Positions 56,450 to 64,000 of a stretch of 64,000 bases of DNA are shown here, piece by piece (position 1 is the first letter of the stretch; the number at the start of each line of letters is the position of its first letter). Origin of the DNA: Eriocheir sinensis (Eukaryota > Arthropoda > Malacostraca > Decapoda > Varunidae); the NCBI RefSeq assembly GCF_024679095.1, contig NC_066544.1:354638-418637 (forward strand), in the 5' to 3' direction. A program made the translations under genes and the position numbers. The notes below the pieces were generated by a model. That model saw only the letters and a program-made list of their open reading frames with translations. It did no database searches and was not told where the DNA came from.

Positions 56450-57545
56450 TTGTGAGGGGTTATTCTTGCCTACACGAAGAATTCTACATTTCCGACATTG
56501 AATTCCACCTGCCTCTTCCCTGCCCAATCATACAATTTGTCTAGCTTATCTTGGAGAACACTAGCGTACTGATCTGACTTAATTACTTTACAGTTCTGTG
56601 TATCATCTGTAAACTTGCTGACAACACTAGTAATTTACGTGTCCAAATCATTGATATAAATGATAAAAAGCAGTGGACTCAATACCAACCCATGTGGAAC
56701 CCCACTCGTATTACAGCCCCAGTCAGAGTTTTTGCCATTGATTTGCACTATCTGCTTTCTATTGTTAATGCACGCCCTGATCCTGTTCAAGACGTTCCCA
56801 TCTACGCCATGAGCCTGTAATTTTAGTTATAGGCTGGGGTGAGTCACTGTTCAACCCTTTACTTAAATCAAGATACAGTGTACCATAGTTTTCATTTCTA
56901 TGTACCGCCTCGATTACTTTAGTATACGTTGAAGGACAACCGGCTGGTGAGGCATGACCTACCCTTCGTGAACTTCTGCTGCTAGTCCTGCATTAAGCTA
57001 TGTCTCTATAAATGGTTTTGAATGCTCCTGGCTGTTAATGACTCCAGCATTTTGCCTACAACTGATGTTAAGCTAATTGGACGATAATTAGAGGTGACAA
57101 ATTTGTCTCCCTTTTTTTTTTTTTTTTAAATCGGCGTCACATTAACCACTTTTCATAGGCTGGTTACAAAACCACAATTTACTGACATCTTAAAAATATC
57201 GGTTTGTAGGCCACTGATGACCTTTCAATCGATCAGAATCCGTGGAAATATTTCGTCGATTTGTTATTTTTCTTCAACCTACCAGTCTTATCCTCGAATA
57301 CCTGCCTAGTGATGATAACATCCCTTCACTTATCGTTATCTTCACCCTCAAATAGCTGAACTCTCTCCGGAATGGTTCTTATTTTTGTTTGTTTGTTTGC
57401 AAACTGACAGGAAGTAGTCGTTCAGCATTGAACTCGTCTTCGCCATTCTCCCTGTGTTTGTTTTCAACGATCCATTTCTCTCCCTTATTTTCGCTCTATA
57501 CATTTTAAAGAGCTCCTTGGGATCGTTCTTAGCTTGTTAGCTACC
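56450..57545 (-). mobile_element. CR1-like LINE fragment, decayed
   Basis: The minus-strand translation shows N-D-P-K-E-L-F-K-M-Y-R near 57510, L-N-D-Y-F-L-S-V near 57420, then N-Y-R-P-I-S-L-T-S-V-V-G-K-M near 57075, K-G-R-S-C near 56960, and Y-I/S-M-I-W-type remnants of the palm near 56640. Stops are frequent. A T run at 57113-57127 lies inside it. It belongs to the same broad group as 21783-23106. Confidence 0.75.
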
Positions 57546-57563
57546 TAATCTTATAATTCCTTT

Positions 57564-60521
57564 TTGCTTGGCGGGTGTTCTTCATCGATCTGCCTGTGGG
57601 GGACTACAAATTCCCCCAGGGAGGACTTCCCTTCTGGCTGCCGACCTGAGAGATGTCTTGATAACTCCTCGAACCTCTTTCTTCTCAATTTCTGCAACAT
57701 TCGCGGTCTTCGTTCTATTTTTTATTCTGTGGCACATCATCTCTCCTCCTCTAAACCTCACCTTCTCTTCCTTACCGAAACACAGGTTTCTGAGGCTACT
57801 GACAGAAATCTCTACTCTGTTCCCTCCTACTATCTCTATCCTCAATTTCAATCCAAAGCTGGATGTTGCGCCTACGTGCGCAACGACATCACTTGCTCTC
57901 GTGCCCACGACCTTGACTCTTCTGAATTTTCCAACATCTGGCTAAGACTTCATTGTCATTCTATTACTAAATACATCTGTACTGTTTATCTCTCACCTAA
58001 CTCTACTAACTATGTAAAATTCTTTGACTACTTGAAGTCCAAAGTGGAGCACATCTTGACCCACTCTCCCTTCGCTGAAATCTCCATCCTAGGAGATTTC
58101 AATGTTCACCACCAGCTTTGGCTTTCATTCTCTTTCACTGACCATCCTGGTGAACAAGCCTACAAGTTTGCTATCCTCAACGACCTAGAGCAGTTGGTCC
58201 AGCACCCTACACGTATTCCCGACCGTCTTGGAGACCGGCCCAACATTATAGACCTCTTCCTTACCTCAAACCCTTCTGCTTATTCTGTCAAACTGTTCTC
58301 TCCGTTGGGCTCCTCCGATCACAATCTTATTTCTGCATCCTGTCCTATCGCTCCTGTACACCCTCTGGACCCACCGAAGAGGCGATGCTTCTGGCATTTT
58401 GCTTCAGCTCGGTGGGACGACCTGAGGATGTACTTTTCCGATTTCCCGTGGAATGATTATTGCTTCCAGGATAGAGACCCCTCTGTGTGTGCTCAGCGCA
58501 TCACAGAGGTGATTGTCTCTGGAATGGAGGCATACATTCCTCGATTTTTCTCTACTCCTCACGCTAAAAAGCCTTGGTTTAATCACGCTTGTTCTCGTGC
58601 TGTCAATGATAGAGAGGCAGCTCACAAAAGGTACCAGAGCCTTCAAACTAATGCTAATTATGAACTTTACATTTCTGCCCGGAATCGTGCCAAATCTATT
58701 CTCCGACTAACCAAAAACTCTTTCATTAATAGAAAATGCCAAAACCTTGCTTTCTCTAACTCTTCCCGTGACTTCTGGCATCTAGCCAAAATCATTTCCT
58801 CCAACTTCATTTCTTCATCTTTCCCTCCACTCCTCAGTCCTGACGGCAACACTGCCGTCTCATCTATCTCTAAGACTGAACTCTTCTCTCAAACTTTTTC
58901 TAAAAACTCCACTCTGGACGATTCTGGGCATATTCCTCCTACTCATCCCCCCTCTGACTCCTTTATGCCTGTTATAAAGATTCTTCAAAATGATGTTTTC
59001 TATGCCCTCTCTGGCCTCAATCCTCAGAAGGCTTATGGACCTGATGGAGTGCCTCCTATTGTCCTTAAAAACTGTGCCTCCGTGCTGTCACCCTACCTGG
59101 TCAAACTCTTTCGCCTCTGCCTGTCAACATCTACCTTTCCTTCCTGCTGGAAGTATGCCTTCATACAGCCTGTGCCTAAGACGGGTGACCGTTCCAATCC
59201 CTCAAACTACCGTCCCATAGTTTTACTTTCTTGTCTATCTAAAGCTTTTGAATCAATCCTTAACCGGAAGATTCAAAAGCACCTTTCCACTTCTGACCTT
59301 CTATCTGATTGCCAGTATGGGTTCCACAAGGGGCGTTCTACTGGCGATCTCCTAGCCTTCTGAACTGACTCTTGGTCATCCTCTCTTAGCCGTTTCGGTG
59401 AAACCTTTGCTATTGCGCTGGACATATCAAAAGCTTTTGATAGGGTCTGGCACAAATCTTTGCTTTCCAAACTACCCTCCTACGGTTTCTATCCTTCTCT
59501 TTGTACCTTTATCTCCAGTTTCTTTTCTGACCGTTCTATTTCTGCTGTGGTAGACGGTCACTGTTCTTCCCCTAAACCTATTAACAGTGGTGTCCCACAG
59601 GGTTCTGTCCTATCTCCCACTCTCTTTCTGTTGTTCATTGATGATCTTCTTTCCAAAACGAACTGTCCTTTCCATTCCTACGCCGATGATTCCACTCTCC
59701 ATTACTCAACTTCTTTTAATAGAAGACCCACCCTACAGGAACTTAACGACTCAAGGCTGGAGGCTGCAGAACGCTTAGCCTCAGACCTTACTATTATTTC
59801 CGATTGGGGCAAAAGGAACCTGGTGTCCTTCAACGCCTCAAAAACACAGTTTCTCCACCTATCCACTCGACACAATCTTCCAAACAACTATCCCCTATTC
59901 TTTGACAACACCCAGCTATCACCTTCCTCAACACTAAACATCCTCCGTCTATCCTTATCTCAAAATCTCAACTGGAAACTTCATATCTCATCTCTTACTA
60001 AATCAACTTCCTCGAGGCTGAGCGTTCTGTACCATCTCCGCCAGTTCTTCTCCCCCGCACAGTTGCTGTCCATTTACAGGGGCCTTGTCCGCCCTCGTAT
60101 GGAGCATGCATCTCATGTGTGGGGGAGGTCCACTCACACAGCTCTCCTTGACAGAGTGGAATCAAAGGCTCTCCGTCTCATCAGCTCTCCTCCTCATACT
60201 GATAGTCTTCTACCTCTCAAATTCCGTCGCCATGTTGCCTCTCTTTCTATCTTCTATCGATATTTTCATGCTGACTGCTCGTCTGAACTTGCTAACTGCA
60301 TGCCTCCCCCCCTCCCGCGGCCCCGCTGCACAAGACTTGCTACTCATGCTCATCCCTATACTGTCCAAAGCCCTTATGCAAGAGTTAACCAGCATCTTCA
60401 CTCTTTCATCCCTCACGCTGGTAAACTCTGGAACAATCTTCCTTCATCTGTATTTCCTCCTGCCTATGACTTGAACTCTTTCAAGAAGAGGGTATCAGGA
60501 CACCTCTCCTCCCGAAATTGA
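57564..60521 (+). pseudogene. Endonuclease-reverse transcriptase ORF with one stop codon
   Basis: A single frame of 985 codons is interrupted only by TGA at 59361-59363, where sister copies have TTA (Leu). The APE-type endonuclease covers about residues 40-260: C-N-I-R-G at 43-47, T-E-T at 71-73, G-D-F-N at 177-180, S-D-H-N at 251-254. RT follows from about residue 420: G-P-D-G-V-P-P near 493, [27 protein letters not shown], and catalytic Y-A-D-D at codon 706. The C-terminal region has no zinc knuckle that I can see. The protein would nick target DNA and copy LINE RNA in place. Confidence 0.92.
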
Positions 60522-60620
60522 CCTCTGATTTCGAACACTCCTTTAACCTCTGTTCTGGAGCAGTAAGTAGCGGGCCTTTTTTTTTTTTTCATTACGCTCT
60601 TGCATTGTCTTCATTGCTGT
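57564..60620 (+). mobile_element. Jockey-type LINE, nearly full ORF2 (copy J2)
   Basis: This is the best-preserved LINE here. It runs from an endonuclease-RT frame at 57564 through a 3' untranslated region (60522-60620) ending in GCTGTAAAAAAATAAA, which passes into a compound microsatellite. The 5' end is uncertain: similarity to the 62556 copy starts near 57583, and ORF1 was not seen upstream. The flank at 56450-57545 is an unrelated CR1-like LINE, so it may be 5' truncated just before ORF2. Confidence 0.93.
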
Positions 60621-60638
60621 AAAAAAATAAAAAAATAA

Positions 60639-60642
<4 letters not shown>

Positions 60643-60727
<85 letters not shown>

Positions 60728-60735
60728 CACACACA

Positions 60736-60824
<89 letters not shown>
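60643..60824. repeat. Compound (AT)n(AC)n(AG)n microsatellite
   Basis: AT 60643-60723, AC 60726-60752 and AG 60752-60824 follow directly on the A-rich tail of LINE copy J2. Confidence 0.97.
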
Positions 60825-60827
<3 letters not shown>

Positions 60828-61252
60828 CCACAACGACCACCACGACTTCATAATTCCTCACAGAACACAATATTGCTGTCATTTGTCTCGCAACATTTGC
60901 TTTATTCACTATTTTTGTAACACTCCCCCCTCCTACCCCCCACCCACCCCTACACACACACATACGACAGTATAACTGTAGGAGTTACGCCGGGGCACCG
61001 TTTTGTGTAGGAGATTCGATGGTTACTCAGTTATTGCGTAGGAAATGTGCTGGATACATATTTTTGTGTAGGATATAATTATGACGGACTATGTCAAAGA
61101 AATGTGGCAGTACTCCAGTTTTGTGGATGTGTAGAAAATATGACTACGCCCCCTCCTTGTCAGCGTCAACCTTTCCGTCGTAAACAAGGTGCAAAAGGGG
61201 TGCAGGGTGGGGGGGTGAATGGCTGAAACGATATTCACTACACCACGGAGCA

Positions 61253-61309
<57 letters not shown>

Positions 61310-61630
61310 GTGTATACCGTGAAGTGCAATGTGTACTGCGTACTGTCACTGTATCAACGGTGTATGTTGAATAAAACGATGTTCTCAAAAAATGTTGAAA
61401 TGGTATCTTTTGATGGCAAGTGAAAAAAAATATATATAACTTTTGATTGGAATGGAGTATTTTATCCTTACCAGATGTCACCACCGACTACGTCTTTGTG
61501 GCCAAAAAGCTTGAACTATTTTTGTTCTTTTATCGTAAATTTCCTGGGTTCCTCTGGGACTTGTAACAATTACATTTCATTACAATAAGTGATACTTTTG
61601 TTAATGAAAATGTAGTTGATCTTTCTCGTA
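60825..61630. other. No gene; (GT)n at 61255-61307
   Basis: Three GTGTAGGA-like phrases at 60980-61075 form a loose ~45-base repeat. A GT run of about 26 units lies at 61255-61307. No coding similarity is seen. Confidence 0.5.
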
Positions 61631-62300
61631 GCTTTATATATTGGCAAACGAGAGCCAATTAATGACCATTTGAAGCTTATCCTAATTGAAAATGTTTCTT
61701 GCATGAAAGCCCTGCAAAATTGTATTGAAATGGACTTAAAAAAATATATATTTATATTACATATGTTGAGTACCTGCTTTGGGTTTATCAGTCTCACTTT
61801 CGACAAAATTCATCAAAAACGAAAGGGCATTAAACTCGACAGGGATCGTAGCATCCATTGTCTGATCTCCGTAGTTGTTACTGGCCTACTCCTGGCCATT
61901 AACGTCTTCAATTTTGACCTGCTTACCCTCCTGGCAGGGGCAGGCGCCTACCCAAGGTCCACCCTTGGTCCACTGCACACAACAACTAGCTGTCCGTTGA
62001 GGGCGTTGTATAATATGCTGGGAGCGGAAGCCAGTGACCTCACGGAGACCCACACACCTGATCGTCCTAGTGTTGATGTGGTTCGGTCGAGTTGCTTAAC
62101 GCCCTAAAAGGCTTTTCGATAAATTTCGTCAAAGGCGAGACTGATACACCCAAAGCAGGTACTCAGCAAATATTGTAATATAAATAAAAAAATCCAATAC
62201 AGCTTGATTTTGCAGGGCTTTCATGCAAGAAAGATCCTTAATGAGGATAAGCTTTTAATGGTCTTATATTTATCTTGTTTACCAATATATAAAACTGGAG
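61631..62300. repeat. Imperfect long inverted repeat, ~205-bp arms
   Basis: The left arm (about 61631-61835) and right arm (about 62098-62300) are reverse complements at roughly four positions in five, with shared blocks such as TTTCTTGCATGAAAGCCCTG and GAGTACCTGCTTTGGGT. The spacer of about 260 bases is GC-richer. It looks like an old foldback/MITE insertion. The 163-codon frame at 61616-62107 runs through the left arm and spacer and is probably accidental. Confidence 0.8.
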
Positions 62301-62555
62301 TAGGTAGGAAGACACCTACCGAACGGGCGCAAGCCACTCCCGGTGAGGTATATGGGAGTGAGAAGGAGCTGAAGCCCTCCAAAGACCCTTCCCATGTCCT
62401 CACTAACCGTTTCCCTATTGTCTCACCAACACCGGAGAGTAGTTCAGCATGCTCTCTAAAGACAGATCCTCTCTTTATCCACACCACACTACATTCACAT
62501 AACATATACACCTTTTTCCAAAATTCAAAATTCAAAATGGCTCAATTAATGCCTC

Positions 62556-64000
62556 GGAGCCCCGCCTGGGGACCACAAATTCCCCAGGAGGACTCCTTCT
62601 GGCTGCCGACCTGAGAGGTGTCTTGATAACTCCTCGAACCTCTTTCTTCTCAATTTCTGCAACATTCGCGGTCTTCGCTCTAATTTTCATTCTGTTGGAA
62701 CATCATCTCCTCCTCTAAACCTCACCTTCTCTTCCTTACTGAAACACAGGTTTCTGAGGCTACTGACAGCAATCTCTACTCTGTTCCCTCCTACTATCTC
62801 TATCCTAAATTTCAATCCAAAGCTGGATGTTGCGCCTACGTGCGCAACGACATCACTTGCTCTCGTGCCCACGACCTTGACTCTTCTGAATTTTCCACCA
62901 TCTGGTTAAGACTTCACTGTCATTCTATTACTAAATACATCTGTGCTGTTTATCTCTCACCTAACTCTACCAACTATGTAAAATTCTTTGACTATTTGAA
63001 TTCTAAAGTGGAGCACATCTTGACCCACTCTCCCTTCGCTGAAATCTCCATCCTAGGAGATTTCAATGTTCACCACCAGCTTTGGCTTTCATCCTCTTTC
63101 ACTGACCATCCTGGTGAACAAGCCTACAACTTTGCTATCCTCAACGACCTAGAGCAGTTGGTCCAGCACCCTACACGTATTCCTGACCGTCTTGGAGATC
63201 GGCCCAACATTCTAGACCTCTTCCTTACCTCAAACCCTTCTGCTTATTCTGTCAAACTGTTCTCTCCGATTGGCTCCTCCGATCACAATCTTATTTCTGC
63301 ATCCTGTCCTATCGCTCCTGTACATCCTCTGGACCCACCGAAGAGGCGATGCTTCTGGCATTTTGCTTCAGCTCGGTGGGACGACCTGAGGATGTACTTT
63401 TCCGATTTCCCGTGGAATGATTATTGCTTCCAGGATAGAGACCTCTCTGTGTGCTCAGCGCATCACAGAGGTGATTGTCTCTGGAATGGAGGCATACATT
63501 CCTCGTTCTTTCTACTCCTCACGCTAAAAGCCTTGGTTTAATCACGCTTGTTCTCGTGCTGTCAATGATAGAGAGGTAGCTCACAAAAGATACCAGAGCC
63601 TTCAAACTAATGCTAATTATGAACTTTACATTTCTGCCCGAAATCGTGCCAAATCTATTCTCCGACTAACCAAAAATTCTTTCATTAATAGAAAATGTCA
63701 AAACCTTGCTTTCTCTAACTCTTCCCGTGACTTCTGGCATCTAGCCAAAACATCTCCTCCAACTTCACTTCTTCATCTTTCCTCCACTCTCAGTCCTGAC
63801 GGCAACACTGCCGTCTCATCTATCTCTAAGGCTGAACTCTTCTCTCAAACTTTTTCTAAAACTCCACTCTGGACGATTCTGGGCATATTCCTCCTACTCA
63901 TCCCCCTCTGACTCCTTTATGCCTGTTATAAAGATTCTTCAAAATGATGTTTTCTATGCCCTCTCTGGCCTCAATCCTCAGAAGGCTTATGGACCTGATG
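62556..64000 (+). mobile_element. Jockey-type LINE, cut by window end (copy J5)
   Basis: It matches J2 from 57583 onward. The endonuclease frame 62840-63541 keeps G-D-F-N-V-H-H and S-D-H-N-L-I; upstream (62556-62840) the frame is broken by small indels, and downstream the pre-RT and RT region is readable only by changing frame repeatedly. The differences from J2 between 63440 and 63910 are mostly one- or two-base contractions of short runs. It continues past 64000. Confidence 0.92.

Noticed and set aside
61616..62107. 163-codon frame suggesting a small membrane protein
   Set aside because: It runs through one arm of an inverted repeat and its spacer; hydrophobicity comes from AT-rich sequence and there is no family motif.

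Overview
This window looks like intergenic or intronic DNA from a decapod crustacean, most likely a crab. The basis is indirect: the LINE reverse transcriptases and tRNA-derived SINEs are of types I know from decapod genomes, dinucleotide microsatellites are very dense, and nearly every long open frame belongs to a transposable element. I see no operons, ribosomal RNA or functional tRNA genes. The only plausible piece of host gene is one 216-base exon at 49790-50005, with a good splice acceptor and donor and an uninterrupted phase-0 frame.

Layout. 1-2165: Mutator-like and DDE transposase scraps and a SINE. 2187-15290: a stack of nested insertions. A repeat with long inverted arms received a 10.77-kb Ty3/Gypsy-like element (2497-13264, minus strand, 4-bp target duplication CTAT). 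Inside that element are a SINE in pol, an inverted solo LTR (duplication ACAC), and, inside the solo LTR, a hAT-type MITE (8-bp duplication ACTGTACG). The Gypsy element still shows gag, protease, RT, RNase H, integrase, an env-like frame and both LTRs. 16530-17923: a dead IS630/Tc1-mariner-like transposase. 18508-25688: three LINE families, with a CR1-like LINE apparently inserted into another LINE. 25859-27040: a nearly perfect inverted repeat. 27100-33330: SINEs and an RTE-like LINE that carries a solo LTR (duplication GCTT) and a small hAT MITE.

34275-40586: a second complete LTR element (duplication ATCAC) with a tRNA-Lys-type primer binding site, a polypurine tract, and protease joined directly to integrase with no reverse transcriptase. 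Its 5' LTR alone carries three tandem SINE bodies. 41811-44045: a broken transposase of a family I recognise but cannot place in a superfamily. 44834-50922: microsatellite-rich DNA, one LINE copy and the candidate exon. 51567-53600: a hAT/Charlie-like transposon. 54190-64000: two more Jockey-type LINE copies running to the window end, one CR1-like LINE, and one Jockey-type copy (57564-60521) that is nearly intact, with a single stop codon in an otherwise open endonuclease-RT frame.

The elements interact mainly as a stratigraphy: insertion order can be read from target duplications and interrupted repeats. None looks able to move by itself as it stands. No CRISPR array or bacterial-type system is present. 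All identifications are by eye from translated motifs and repeat alignment; no database search was run.
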